From Undaria pinnatifida (lineage: Eukaryota; Sar; Phaeophyceae; Laminariales; Alariaceae), in NCBI GenBank assembly GCA_012845835.1, contig JABAKD010000007.1, positions 2,329,516 through 2,393,515 on the forward strand: a stretch of 64,000 nucleotides of DNA, given 5' to 3'. This document shows, piece after piece, positions 12,001 through 23,600 of this stretch. Positions within the stretch are counted from its first letter, which is position 1. Each line of letters starts with the position of its first letter. The notes below the pieces were generated by a model. That model did not search any database. It was given only the letters and a program-made list of their open reading frames with translations, and was not told where the DNA came from. The position numbers were made by a program, and so were the translations under genes.

Positions 12001-12354
12001 CGCTTCGAACCGCTTACTCCATACGGGGAATTCCTCAGGTTTACCGCTGAATTTGGGGACTGCCTGCTTTATACTACTGAATTCACGAGGGCCTACATTT
12101 ACACCTGAACTCTCAACGGATTCGTCATACCTAATCTCGTCTACGTGTACACCACCACCAGGGGCTTGCAAGTTCCCACCGGTTACGACTCCATCTTGGC
12201 GTTCCCTGCCAGGGTTGGACTGGGCCTCTCCACGGCCCCGGTCGCTGGCCATCCGCTCTTCCAGTCGATCTTGTCGGAATACCAATGATCTCAGCAAGAC
12301 CATCATTTCTTCTTGTGAGCCGGCCTCCTCTTGGTCATGCTCACTTCCAGGCAT
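9046..12354 (-). CDS. Copia gag-protease-integrase polyprotein (truncated pol)
   Basis: 1102 codons from an ATG 34 bp inside the 5' LTR. Gag occupies about 1-400, with a Gly/Arg-rich stretch (310-330) and a CCHC knuckle CIRCLEPGHMWYQC (about 372). The aspartic protease has WIADSGASFHMT (about 442). The integrase zinc region HxxxH with CTGC lies at 607-639, and the catalytic core shows VDLSGP, SDNGGEF and PKQNGVVERA (Asp about 667, Asp 731, Glu 767). A Ser/Asp-rich spacer follows. The last 60 or so codons look frameshifted: another frame reads ECEKTKLPDC and AEPEPTSY, like the region that usually precedes Copia reverse transcriptase. The ORF then stops exactly where the reverse transcriptase should begin. 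Confidence 0.93.
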   Translation of the reverse strand: MPGSEHDQEEAGSQEEMMVLLRSLVFRQDRLEERMASDRGRGEAQSNPGRERQDGVVTGGNLQAPGGGVHVDEIRYDESVESSGVNVGPREFSSIKQAVPKFSGKPEEFPVWSKRFEAFVSMSGCLGSMLTDIEVAVGDTTKDTQYFISQGLSRPHIKNARVAWICLTESMTDTDLLDRVFARQSPSGAWRMLRDWFLPKSVATQVKWSDAFDAVKMEKGEEPMKFFSRVDKIVGTLASLGVPKSEGEVNRKLVRVLTADYEIEQRTLLYRDEITRAEIESIVRQRHLRLPVPKGKNVGQALFSNGAARGGRGGGRGGNRGGGRGSNRNNVRSRNKESANADASQGSEGRGSPPTPKQTIPQSEYDKVKGKCIRCLEPGHMWYQCKARVTPASERTSGEGAQEQNNSGETVCCLANAMFSRSDDSCTEERSESITESLAEKWIADSGASFHMTHSADLLSDVRLCDDKVRIGDNHLIDVVGYGTLTVVFPGDLTVKLLDVAYMPDLALNLFSLMAAHKQGVGFMTEDEGLCISLFDGRLRFEGDGSSYSNFACRIEPDNGYVPFPLLTPDPAENRGETGCDFPLAFPVLAPGSAASAETAVDINIFHYVHGHSNELLLRETAKALGVELLGTLRPCTGCSMAKGYRKPIPSSTKSRAPEKLGRVFVDLSGPKRTPSLLGKRYVMLVKDDFSRYAWVYFLKHKSDAADAFRKFLADVRADGVPSKVEIVRSDNGGEFFGGEFGEVCKQFCIKQEFTNADSPKQNGVVERALGIIQNAALAACIQAPIIFPLVQLPPTESLWAEAVHWSCDALNHTATTANPGNKSPHEMWHGAAAPASPHPFLRPAYCRWNRPSKSSPRAESCFYLGPGIDHPSDSLRMLTRGNRVVETRDVTWEATLDVGAVLSQLPEVPEQGGTQGLEDAPELGGTEDFVSAPTTPLPVLGRGIPHQLRAVSPMTPAVSPIPQAGDEFRAEDVEPNDTSAVSSELSDSDSSSQDGSDASASDDEAPTPTAVRTAARQLGAHMSGPGDGEEIREGRTRAQTRALNREAAAGLISAIGPVKEAVCSRRYWRRMKRSVRRRSCRIALSKRLNRNQRHTPQLVRE

Positions 12355-12387
12355 TGTTCCGATTCAAACGTATAAAACACGTTAACG

Positions 12388-12817
12388 TGTTGGATTAAAT
12401 CGGTTATGCGAAGAATAATGTGCTCCCAGCAGCCCAGTCTCAGGGCGCGAGCTTCACTGCAACACACAGTGTGAAGAAGATGGTATATAGATGTCTTTAT
12501 TAGCTGGTCCCGGATGCTGATAAGAGGGAAAGAGATGGAGTGAGGCGAGTGGGCGAAGCCATCTCGCTCCACACCAGGCAATATTCTCAACGCCCCAAAT
12601 TCCCAAATACTACAGGTGCTACATTCTCATATTTCCACGTGTTCCTAGATTGGTTCCAGGAACAGTCTACAAGGACCTTCGGGACTATTCCACGTGTCCT
12701 TCCCATGCTATAATATTCCGCAATGCACCGTCGGGTAATCCGACAATACCCCGTCGGACGATCCTTCGTGACCATCGTTGTTCCTACTTTGTTCGTTGAG
12801 ACAAGCTATATCGAACA
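12388..12817 (-). repeat. 5' LTR of the Copia element
   Basis: 430 bp, TG...CA ends, matching 7834-8263. It abuts GGGCT at 12818-12822. On the minus strand this copy would carry the promoter. Confidence 0.95.
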
Positions 12818-12989
12818 GGGCTGACCTTAGCTGGGGGTGCATTGTGATCCCACAACGTAGTATGTACTGGTACAAACTTATTAATAGTACCGGTACGTGG
12901 GATGATACTGCGAATGAATGTTACTGACATGCACAAACTACCGCAAAGCACGCAGCATGGCAAAGCAGCAAAGCAAATCAACGCTGCGT

Positions 12990-13206
12990 TGCAGCGAGCT
13001 ATAGCGCTGCGGTTGGGGGCTGGGCGGTGCGGAGCTGATGAGCCAAGCCCAAATCTCAGCTGATGAAACTTCGTTCCGCAACAAATGTAAGCTACAGGGC
13101 ATCGTAGGGCACTGCACGGCGCTCCGTAACTGCGAGCTATAGCGCTGCGGTGGGGTGCTGGGCGGCGCGAAGCTGATGAGCCAAGCCCAGACCTCAGTTG
13201 ATGAAA
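12990..13206 (+). repeat. Direct repeat of about 75 bp, 135 bp apart
   Basis: CGAGCTATAGCGCTGCGG ... AGCTGATGAGCCAAGCCCA ... CAG-TGATGAAAC occurs at 12996-13070 and 13131-13206. Confidence 0.75.
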
Positions 13207-13795
13207 CAGCGTCAAGTACAAAACAAATGGTAGGAAATTAAAGAAAAGCTAAAGCTGAACCGTTCCGCAAGTAATGCACAGGCGGCAAATTAGCGGGAAA
13301 AGGAAGAAAAAATCGCGAAAAGGTTCAGAATCGTGTTTGGCAGATGAAAACAAATTTGCAGGAAGTAGCTGAAAAGGCAAGAAGCAACTGGCAAAACGAG
13401 CAGAATTAAAAAAAAAAAAAAAATCAAGAAAATCAAGAAAATCAAGAAAAGCAAGAAGTCAAGAAATCAAGAAATCAAGAAGTGAAGAGAAAGTCTGGGC
13501 CGTTCCGCAAGTAATAACCTGGACCATCCGACCTCGGAGATGCCAGGGAAGCACCAACCGAGGGCTTTCAGCACAAAGATATTCATAAGTAAGTCTATAT
13601 ATGCACACAAGGGCTACGCATCGGTGCCGGCATTCGCCGGCACCCATACTCCGGGTAGGGCAGGGCAGCAATTCGACTTGTTCGATTCAATATTCGATCG
13701 GGGAGTAAAAACCGCTACCACGCAACACACAGTCTACGTGTGTAGAACGTAAAGTAATGCCAAGAGATTGATAGAGATTAAAAGTGGACTACTTA

Positions 13796-14000
13796 CTGCT
13801 TCTGTTGTTTCCTCCGTTTCTCCATTTCTTGCGTGAATCCGATTCCGAGCTTCATCATATATATTTCGATCGGATAAATCCGAGCCCACGCAGACTGACC
13901 CTCTAGTCTGGCCGAAGAGACGTTTCGAGTGCGTTTGTTGACGTTTCGACTCAACCATGCTTCCAGGACCACCAGAGGGATGGCCAAAAGTTTGTTGCAT
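13796..14000 (-). CDS. Possible first exon, unrecognised
   Basis: ATG at 14000 opens 67 codons (MQQTFGHPSGGPGSMVESKR ...) up to a strong GTAAGT donor. A second frame over the same DNA is also open. No continuing exon was identified. Confidence 0.2.
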
Positions 14001-14469
14001 GTTCTCTACGTAGCAACTGACAGGCGCGCACTGAGCCAGCTTATGCTACTTCATGCATGATACCATAATATAATACGCGCAATCGGAGTATCACACACAA
14101 ACCTTGCAAAGATGAGTTTTGACAAAATCTTCGATATCGCATCAGCTGGCGTGTGCTTTATGTTTATAGTATCTAGATCCGAGGCCCGCAGACCGACTGT
14201 GTCTCTGTGTGTTTAGTGATCGTGGAGAGACTTGCTGACGGTATTCTAGGCGTGAAACACGGTGTCGCTGCCTTCGTCATTCAATTCCGCGAATGCTATT
14301 ATAGTAATGCTGCTACTGGTTGCTGTAGACCACTCTCGTCTGGTCGACGGAATATTAGTATTATAGTACGCGATAGCACTGAATAGATAATTTGGTATTG
14401 ATAGTTAAAAATTTCAGGCTCGATCGAGTTTTAGACGAAAGTATGAACATAAAATTCCTTGTGTGGCCT

Positions 14470-15100
14470 TTTTGTCTGATTGCTGGTCGCTCATTGGCCG
14501 GAGATCGTACAAAAAGTAACCGTCATCTGGGGACGATAGGGTCCATTCCCAGAATCATAATCCATTCACATATATACAACTCCGACAACCCGGGAACGAA
14601 CACGGATATATCACCAGGATTGATACCCTCCCGCACAGTCAGTGTGGAAATCCCAATGCCACCGACCGGCCGGTCTCGAATTGGCTGGCGTTCGTATATT
14701 ATAAAGCCGGCTCCACCAGGGGATGATAGTATCCCATCCCCGGCCCAGGGGTCATTCCATATATCTCAAAATCAAGCAAACGGGGGAAGAAAACCGAGTT
14801 TTCTCTGGTCGACACAGCCCCCCACGGTGAGGAAACTCCAGCTCCATTGGTTAGAATCGCTGATTGGTTCGAGCTTCACAGCGGCCCCCCACCCTAGCAG
14901 GAGGATGATAGAGGCTCACCAACCGATGGGAGGCAGTTCCGTCGCACACGGGGGAGATAGGGCCCCATCCCCGGTTCAGAAATCCTCTGAATCTCTTCAG
15001 CTCCAGCAACGCGGGAATTATAGCGATGATCTCCCGGGTCGATATACCTCCCCGCACGGCGTGTCAACCCCGACTTATTTCTCGTGATTGGCTGGTAGGA
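14470..15100 (+). repeat. Diverged tandem array, about 190-230 bp units
   Basis: Three units marked by GGGG-GATAG-GTCCCATCCC, CCTCCCCGCAC-GT and GATTGGCTGG. A 231-codon open frame across it (14392-15087) has no recognisable domain and is probably a by-product. Confidence 0.55.
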
Positions 15101-16276
15101 TTTGACCCAATAAGCTCACAATTATTTCGACTAAGTCGGTTTTATTCGCATACTTCTCGCATACGGCAAACTTTGCAATGCAAGCGCAGTTTAATGAGTT
15201 ATTTTCATGATAGGTAGCGCAATAAAGCGATTTTGAGCCTATGTCAGGTTGGCGTGCCGAGCAAGCACGCTCAAGATGAGGATGAGAAACACTTGAACAG
15301 GAACAACAGCAACAAAAACAAAAAAAAATTATAAGCACAACTAATTTCAAACAAAAATGGAGTGTTAAAAGAAAAACGACATAATAATATTTGGAACTAA
15401 GACTGACACGACTCGAGTATAATAACCAACCGTGGAAAAAAGCCTGAAATTATGCCAAAACAGTGCGTATTTGACTCACTGGCATAATGGTCGAATAATC
15501 ATGGAATATTTGCTGTGCACGAATAATCACCTCTTTGTCGCTTATGCGTAACAGAAAAAAATCGCTGAAAATTCCGATTTCATCCGCTTATTGGGTCAGA
15601 AACCTAAGCTCACTAATATTTTCGCGGTTTTTTTGCATACTACTCGCGTAGGGCAAAACGTTGCCATGCGACCGCAATTCGTACCAAACGCTCGACCTCG
15701 GGATGAATCTATGCAGTTGGTGCCCAGAGCGTCACGACAAAGCCCTTCGGGACATAAGAAGAGCGGTCAAATCGTCATGTCCCGGCATGCTAACAGCCAT
15801 ATATATTGTCCACAACAGATAAGAGCAATGAGCGCCTGCTTCGGCTTGACACAGGGTGATCGTGAATCGGGATATAATACCCCCTTTTCTTTCTTCTCTG
15901 TCTTCTCTATCATTTTCTTTTTGCCAATTGACTTGCGTCTGACGTGCGTATGCGTAGTGATAAGTACCACGCGATATTTGTGCAGAAGATCCCCATTTTT
16001 TATGATACTGCTATATCGTCGATTGCTATTATTCTGTATCATCGGTAAATTCCTGGCGAACACGAGATGACATTTTCAAGAAGATCCCTATATCTTACTT
16101 TACTCTCAACAATTAATTGCTGACGCACACGATGTATTGACTAGCAACAACAGCAACAGTCAGTAGCCAGCGCAATTCTTGCAACCACACAACAAAGCTT
16201 TCGAAACACTACTATCTTCATAATCACACCTACCTTTAGAAGTGCATCCACGTTTCGTTTGTGGGGATAAATATAC

Positions 16277-16528
16277 ATGGAATTAGTGTGGGATATTTAT
16301 TATGCGGTTCTGAAAGATGGATGGTGGATCGTGGACCAATACATACATGCGGAACGACTCTTTGGAGCGGCGATGAAAAAGACGGACAAAGCATTGTTTC
16401 TCGTACTGCGATTTTTAAAAGCGACTCCGTTCGTTTTGTTTGTTTTCTATTTTTTTGTGGTCTGGCCTGTTTTGTTGTGTTCTCGTACCCGGTACGCCAG
16501 CATTTCCCTTGATTTATACCTTGATTAA
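16277..16528 (+). CDS. Small hypothetical ORF with a membrane segment
   Basis: 83 codons from ATG to stop: MELVWDIYYAVLKDGWWIV at the start, then a hydrophobic stretch FVLFVFYFFVVWPVLL (about 52-67). The composition is protein-like and a TATA-like AAATATA lies just upstream. No homologue recognised; may be chance. Confidence 0.25.
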   Translation: MELVWDIYYAVLKDGWWIVDQYIHAERLFGAAMKKTDKALFLVLRFLKATPFVLFVFYFFVVWPVLLCSRTRYASISLDLYLD

Positions 16529-17455
16529 TTGCGATTGTTTGGTTTACTCTGTCTCACAGTCTGTGACCACATAATAATAAGTTGTATCTCTCTATTAATA
16601 GGATGAAGAATCAGCACGGACACTGGGTGTAATGATGTTGTTGGGTAGGGAACGGCCCCCGTCGAAGACAACGAACGCCCAAACAATTTAACCTCGAAAT
16701 CCGATATTGAAAAGCAACGACGCTGCAGTCAGTTGTACGATGTGATCAATAGGCCAAACGCTTCGAGGTGTGACCATGAAAAAAGCGTGGTGGGGACGAA
16801 ATAAAAAGCCAATTTGGAAATGATGCCAACTTGGAAATAGTGTGTTTTCCCATACGTTTTTTCCGTTCAAGCTCTGCATATGTCAAGATCTAAGAATAGC
16901 TCGGGCGTATACTGCCCAAAATATAAAAGTATGCGCACTTCTCGCTTGTCTGGCTCAGCCCACGTACCCGATCCCGGCCAGTTGCGGAACGGATACGGCG
17001 GGGCGAGGCGCGTTTGAGCCGCTCCCCGAAGACGGCGCTCGAACAAATCTATTTGAACGAGAATTCCAGTTGCGAGAATCGCATCTGAGACCGAGACGAA
17101 CAAAACTCTTACCGAATCCCCCCCAAAAAGAATGATCATATATATACATATATACTTATGTATAGTACGTTCCTACCGGGTATACGTTTATGCGATCTAA
17201 AGCGGTTAAAAATCCCCCTTCCCCCTTTCCCTCCCCCCCCCCCCATTTCGAACACCCCCCCCCCCCTCTCCTCACGGGTTGTACGATTTACAGGATATAC
17301 ATGATAAACTGATGCGTTCCTCGCACAACCGTCAGATTTGTCCCTTCAACGGTTTATAGCTGCTTCACAGATTGAGTTGCCCCCCCCCCCTCTACTACCA
17401 CGCCCCCCCCCCCCCGCCCCCGCCCCCCACGCCTTAAAAAATATCTGCCCTCCCC

Positions 17456-17760
17456 TCATTGGTTGTACGACTTACAGGATATGTATATACTTGATAAACT
17501 GATGCCTTTCCTTCCACAGCTGTCAGATTTTGTCCCTCTCAGAAACGGTTTTATAGTTTCCGCGCACAGATTGATTAACATCACCCTGTTGACCCTGGTC
17601 AAGCTACACTGTAGTTCCAAGGGGCATCGCCGACCTATATCCTTAATGAGGACACACACTGTAATACGCGCGATCGGAGTATCACACACAGCTTGCAAAG
17701 ACGAGTTTCGACGAAATCTTCGACCTCACAGCTGGGTTGTATTCTTATTTTTTTAATATA
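17456..17760 (+). repeat. Dispersed repeat R2
   Basis: Closest copy of 5940-6250, about 90% alike by eye, with a second partial start (17270-17340) just upstream. Confidence 0.75.
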
Positions 17761-18245
17761 TATGGTGTACCAGGGGGGATTCGCCGCGGCGGGCTGCCAC
17801 CTGCTTTGGCTCCGCACATACCCGTAATTTTCGAGGATGCATGACATGTATTATGAGTATAGAATTACAGGCAATACATCGAGGCTGTACCTTCGACAGC
17901 ACTGCCAAGGGGTACGTTCACATAAATCGTGTTTTGATAAAAATACAGAGAAACACTTGAATCAAAGGCGAAAAATAAACGCAGCAACAAATTGCGTCAT
18001 TCGGCAAACGATGACGAACAACAACAACAGCAGCAGCTTCAGCAGCCCTCGCACAACATTTATATACGTGTAATTTCAACAACAGCAGGAGCGGCAGCTG
18101 CTGCTACAGTTCGACAACAGCAAGCAGCATTTCCAGTATAATACTATGCACGTAAATGGTGTACGTACCTTACGATACGAATACCTAGATTAACGATGAT
18201 ACTAACAAAGGATACGTTGACATTTTTATACCAAAAAAGGATACG

Positions 18246-19057
18246 TTGACATTTTTATCTCATTTAATTGTGAGGCCATTTATTTATTATGCAGTCGGAT
18301 TTGTCAGTCGAAAACGGCCTTTTTCGACTGAAGCCCAAATCGGGCTTTCTTACGCAGTCGAAAAAGGGCTTTTTCGACTCAACTTTCTTCGACTGAGAAT
18401 TCCGACCGGCGGATCCAGTCGAAAAACTCAGTCGAAAAAGTTTTACACGTGTTTTTTGAACCGATCGCATCGCCCATCCCACCACCAAATACACACCCAC
18501 ACGGCCACACGGCCACACACCCGTACGAGGTACCACACTGCAGTACCATACAAGGCGCTGACGCTGGCTTGGCTATCCCTGCTGTTACTTCTCGCAGCAA
18601 GTCAGCGTGGCGCATTCCTAGTTCCGCTCGCCAGCAGCGTGTATCACACGACGGCAGCAGCGCGCGGTCTCGATCCCATGCTGCCAACAACGGCTGCGCC
18701 TGCTGTAGCTTTGGCGGCTCTCCGCTGAGTGCAACTCCACGAACGTAGCTTTGGCGGCTTTCGGCTAAGCCCAAAGGCACCAACTCGCTGGGACGAAGGT
18801 TCGTCGAGCCGTTGCTCGCGGAGACAGCGCGAAGCACAGAGCAGCCAACCGATTTCGCCTGCTGTACAGCAGTACTCCCTCACACCAACCGCCTCTAGGA
18901 AGAGCACAAAAACTATAAAATCGACTCGACTGACGATAAGAAGGATCAGAATAATCCAGTCGAAAAAAAGTCCAGTCGAAAACGGCAGTTTTCGACTGGC
19001 GCAATCCGACTGCATAAGAAATGGCCTGATAAACACGATGTAGTACATCAACCTTCA
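18246..19057. mobile_element. Terminal-inverted-repeat element with GTCGAAAA boxes
   Basis: About 0.8 kb. The left end (18275-18330: AGGCCATTTATTTATTATGC, AGTCGGAT, CAGTCGAAAACGGC) is mirrored at 18967-19033 as the reverse complement. GTCGAAAA or its complement recurs at least eight times near both ends. Inside, GTAGCTTTGGCGGCT occurs twice (18706, 18745). No transposase ORF, so non-autonomous if mobile. Boundaries approximate. Confidence 0.65.
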
Positions 19058-19059
19058 TT

Positions 19060-20785
19060 TCTTTCCGTGTCGCCATAACAACACGTTAATGTATTCATCA
19101 TGGTTCGTTGCAGGATTCATGTCCATTATTACTCCTGGTTAGGTTTTGACTCATGAACAACAAACTGACAACGGGCGACCGGTGAATGTACTATTACGCA
19201 GCTTGCAAAGATTCACAAAGATTATTATGGACCCTAAATTTGTCGAACTCACACCGGACGTTGTTACTGCAAGGAACGCCTATTCCAAATAATCTCTGTG
19301 ACCACTCAGGTCCGATTTCGCGCAGAGTTCATCGGTATAGACTAGCTCTAAGGGACCGCCAGGCCGCGAGGGGACGGGAGGAAGAAGCGGGAGGACTACG
19401 GCCACTGGCGTGGGGTGATGGTGTTGATGAGGATTAAGGTAGACTAATAGCTAAAGCATATATAAGGAAAGGAAGCAGTAGATAAAAGGAGAAGACGTGG
19501 GGAAATGAAATGGGGAAATGGTTGGCAGAAGTTACCACTGCTTTATAATAGAGGGATTATTCGACTTCATAGACGTTACTGCTTTTTGGAAGGATATTCG
19601 ATTTACATCGGCAAGGTATCTACGCTGTACTGTCGGAGGGCAAAAAATAATACCCTGGTAGTAATTGTATATAACATACATACGATAATGCATTCAATTT
19701 GCCTTGAGCTTCGATACGTAAAGAACAGTCATGTGAGGGGAAAAATAAATAGAAAGTACAAGAGGATCGGATAGTGTACACACCGAGGCTCGAACCCAAA
19801 GGGGAGAAAACAAAGAACTACTCGCAACTTGAAAAAAGAGTGTTTCACCGCGACTCGTGGCTAACGATTAACAACCGTTCGGGGCTACCTTTTCTTCAAG
19901 CTACAACAGTTGTACGATTACTGCTGGGAAAACATCATGTGTTCTTATACGTACGACTACGCACTTGGCATTACGCAACAGAAATTCGGGCAAAAACACG
20001 ATTTTGCAGACCTGTCACGACACGAAGCGAGAACGGCCGAGACCACCCCGGGCAGAGTCGGGAGAGGCGAGCAAGGTGGGGCACGTCCGTGAAACAGCGT
20101 GCCGAAAAGTGGACCTCAGCTCGTGTTATCTCCAAGACGGTTCAAAACCTGGTCTAAATCGGGCCTCTCGATCGCTGAGACGACAGGGTGTACATATTTA
20201 TAACATGTATTTATATGGTATTTTTGACAGGTTAGCTAATTTGTGGCCTGCGGTGCTCCACCTAGAAACATCCATGGAGGCTGTCTGGAATAGTAAAAAC
20301 AATCGGCTATACGCACGGCGATACGAACCTTTGATCAATATGTTTTAGCGCAAGAGTTTCCATCTGTAGTGAGCACAGGGGTCTGGCGTTTTGGATCCAC
20401 GCCTTAGTCTGCGTATTCTCTGGTAGTGTGTGTGAGATGGGCTTTCGAAGATCTGCAGGATCAAGTGTGCACCGCCCGACGCCTGGTGCAGACCGCCAAA
20501 TCTAACTCGTCGGTCTTCATTCGATCAAGACAGGTGCGTGAGTGTGCCTTTGCATTACATTAAGAGCAGAAGAGACATCACTTCGGAACAGTAGCGATCG
20601 ACATCCACCGCATGTTCCATCATGACTCGACAGCACTAAAAACCCGAGCATCAGGACTGGGCTGGACCTCCGCTTGCCTGCCACATATAACAGGGAGTAC
20701 ACAGAAATTTGTGTCCAAATCCGGTAGACCCAAGTAGCCCACTCCAACAGTTAAGTCATACTATAACAGTTACTTAATTTATGCG
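19060..20785. other. No gene recognised
   Basis: Short open frames only, none with protein-family features. A T-arm-like GGGTTCGAGCCTC (minus, 19790-19802) stands alone without other tRNA parts. Confidence 0.5.
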
Positions 20786-20789
20786 TACT

Positions 20790-21045
20790 GAATTCCACAG
20801 CTGTTTGGTTTTGTCCCCCTCCATGCGGGTTATACAGTTTCTCAGAACAAGGTTGAACGTCTTAGTCCTGTTGACCTTGGCATTAGCAGGAGAGTCACCG
20901 ACCTGTATCCTTCACGAGGGTATACACACCCCGTAACACACGCGATCGAAGTATCACACGCAGCTTGCAAAGCTGAGTTCGATCAAACTCCTTTTTGAAT
21001 TTGGTCGATCTCACAGCTGAAGCTTATTTTTCTCTTTTTAAAAAT
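20790..21045 (+). repeat. Dispersed repeat R2, diverged
   Basis: Same block order as the other copies (CACAGCTGT-TTTTGTCCCC ... CTTGCAAAGCTGAGTTCGA ... CTCACAGCTGAAG). A short 3' fragment is also at 14060-14165. Confidence 0.65.
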
Positions 21046-21049
21046 ATGG

Positions 21050-22850
21050 TCTATACTTTTTGTATGCTCGAGATCGTCGTTCGAGGTGTGCATTTCTTGT
21101 AGTGATTCCCCCCCCTGTCAAGTACCAAAAGGGCTATGAAGCCTATTTTTTTTCAGCGGGGTACCCGATTTAAGAGACCCTCGCACATTAGCCTATTGTT
21201 ACCGCCCTTATCTCCCTTCCACCATTTTCTCGGGTTTGGTACAATTGTTGGTACGTAGGTCTCACAGTCATCGATATTTTGGCATCGGCGTCATAAGGCG
21301 TGACCCGCCGATTTGACCACTCTTTTTTGCGTCCGTTTTCTGTTACTATTGTGGACGCTCTTAAAATCGGGTGTCCCATTACTGTACGATTTTTGACCCT
21401 CAGCTTATTAAACAACTTTGCTTATACGAATTTTCGCTTCTTCCCTCATCAGCATCAACTTTTAGTGGCTGCCCAAACTTTTTTCAAGCAATCGAAGATA
21501 TCCCGATGATCTGGACGATCTAGCAGATGATCTGGATACTACCAGTAATTTTTCAGTTGTGAAATGTTGTGAACAAGAGTCCGATCATACAGATCCTACC
21601 AGGCAATAATCGCGTGCGCAAAAGAGCGGTGCCACACGGATCCCACCCATTAATATTATTACCTATTAGTTGTCTTGATATCATGAGGCGGAGACACGAC
21701 AAACGTGTCCCCGGGTTCGAGAAAGCTGTTCATGTTTAAGAAATAAATAACTGAACCACGCAGTCAGCACTGACCGATTTGTTTTTGCTTCATTTGCCAT
21801 CCGGCAATGCGCAGCGCTAGTGCCACCAACAAAAAAAGAAGGTGAAATGACCAAAAATCCGGCCTACGAAAAGCAAGAGCGCAAAACAATGAATCCAACA
21901 AAAAGCAACTACGAACCCTACAGGTAGATGTGCGTCCTTTATAGAAAAATAAAAGGTCGCCGGAGGTCAATGCTGGAGAGATTGGCGCTACGAGCTCCAA
22001 AGTGATATGAGTTTGGTTGGTTGTAAATATAGTGTACTGTAAAATAAATGCAAGAGAGAGGGAGCCCGCGTGCTCATTTTCTTGCGATGGATGACCACTA
22101 TTCAGCCTTTCCCATCGTTTGACATTGAATTAACAATTTTCGATTGTAATGAAAAGAAAGGGAGAGAGAACGCGCTCATTTCCCCGCAACGGACGGCCAA
22201 TATCCAAGACAAAACACCAACAACGGCCACGATTTCCACAACCCTGCCCCCCCCCCCCGGCAGATAAACGAAAGCACCGGACATTCATATTCGCAAAAAG
22301 AAATGCAATTGAACCGGAAAACAACGTCACACCTTGCACCCCCCTCCCTCTTTCCCATAACGCCATCTTGCCGATTCCTAATGATCCAGTCATGGAGCGT
22401 TCTCGTACACACATGCTTACTTGCCGTTTCTTGAAAGCATAGGAAAAAAAGTGATGTGAGACTGATGCCTCTTTACACGCGGCCAAAACTAAAACTTAAG
22501 CTTGACGTTTCTTGAAAACCGAAACAATTATGAGGCTTTCTCTACACAAATGCCCAAAATCAAACATGAAATGACCTCGCCAGCGCAATATATGTATATA
22601 TCGAAAAAACTACTAGTAGCGGTACACACTAGTAGCGGTACACGATAATATTACCAATTTTACGATCTTGAGGGGTACGAATATGCGTATGTGGCTGGTA
22701 GGACAACACAGTCTCCCTGCCAACAAAACCCTAGCAAATTGCTGTGCGTTCTAAATTAAAGCCCGCACACACGCCTCGACAACAACTTCAATAGACGCGC
22801 GGCTATTATAGCACATAAATCCCCCGAATATACACTTGGAAACATGTAGT
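21050..22850. other. No gene recognised
   Basis: AT-rich with short frames. A 78-codon minus frame (21764-22000) has a hydrophobic stretch (FHLLFLLVALAL) but no other support. Confidence 0.5.
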
Positions 22851-22852
22851 AA

Positions 22853-23106
22853 GGACTGATTCTACGATAGCCCTCCCCCCCCCAAACCAGCGATTATATT
22901 TAACGAACGTTTCCTGCCTTCTCGACACAAGAAAGGATGCTATGAAAAACCTTCTTGCATTCTCTTGCTCGCAAAAGACTATCGAACGATATGACGTCGG
23001 AGTGGCAAGGGGCACCGTATTTCAGAAGATACGTCCAGGAGCTGGTTTCAAAACCGGCGGTTTCGTTAAAGAAAGGTTGGGGGGGCTATACCGTAGAATG
23101 ACTCTA
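22853..23106. mobile_element. Miniature inverted-repeat element, family B (reverse orientation)
   Basis: Same termini (GATTCTACGATAGCCCTCCC and GGGGGGCTATACCGTAGAATG). The core is in the opposite order to 53818-54062. Confidence 0.78.
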
Positions 23107-23169
23107 AGACTGCCTTAGAGTACTAGGTAGGTCCTAAGGAATCCACCGGTAATCGTACAACAAAAAATA

Positions 23170-23600
23170 ACACAACTTGGTTGTTAAAAATCGGACGCAA
23201 CCGTTATTCAAAAACCAAACGAAAACATTTATCAAAACATGTAAACGTCACTCGAAACCAAACGTAGCCGTCGTGAAAAAACCAAACGTACCTGGTAAAT
23301 GGAACGAAAAAACAGAGTTGACGCTACTCAAAAAATCAAATATTAGCGTCCTTCCAAAATTCAAATAAATAAATGTAAACGTTTACTAAAAAGAAGAGTT
23401 TCCGTAGGTCAAAATCCAAATGTTAACGTTACTCAATAATCAAATGTAAACGTTTTTTTTTTTACTATAAACAAGAGTTGCCATTACGCTAAATCAAATT
23501 TGAACGTTAATAAAAAATTAAATATCAACTTTGCTTCAAAAAATAGTCACCGTTGCTCAAAGATCAAATGCCACCGCTCCTAAAAAGCAAGCACTACCAA
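23170..23600 (+). repeat. Diverged short tandem array (about 38-bp units)
   Basis: AT-rich units built on AATCAAATGTAAACGTTACT and AAAAA-AAGAGTTGCCGTTAC, repeated ten or more times with drift. No credible ORF. Confidence 0.6.

Larger units (their letters stand above)
7834..12817 (-). mobile_element. Copia-type LTR retrotransposon, recent, lacking reverse transcriptase
   Basis: 4984-bp element on the minus strand. Two 430-bp LTRs appear identical on reading, start TGTT and end AACA, and are flanked by a perfect 5-bp target duplication GGGCT (7829-7833 and 12818-12822). Internal order gag, protease, integrase, RNase H is the Copia order, but the reverse transcriptase between integrase and RNase H is missing. 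Identical LTRs imply recent insertion. No standard tRNA primer site was recognised next to the 5' LTR (12387 downwards). Confidence 0.95.

Noticed and set aside
11600-12385. 261-codon plus-strand frame
   Set aside because: Shadow of the Copia gag frame on the other strand.
12996-13206. CTGATGAG ... GAAAC resembling a hammerhead ribozyme core, present twice
   Set aside because: The base before GAAA is T and stem II cannot pair; no stem I or III complement seen.
14392-15087. 231-codon plus-strand frame as a gene
   Set aside because: Spans a diverged tandem array and has no domain, and units repeat at the DNA level irrespective of frame.
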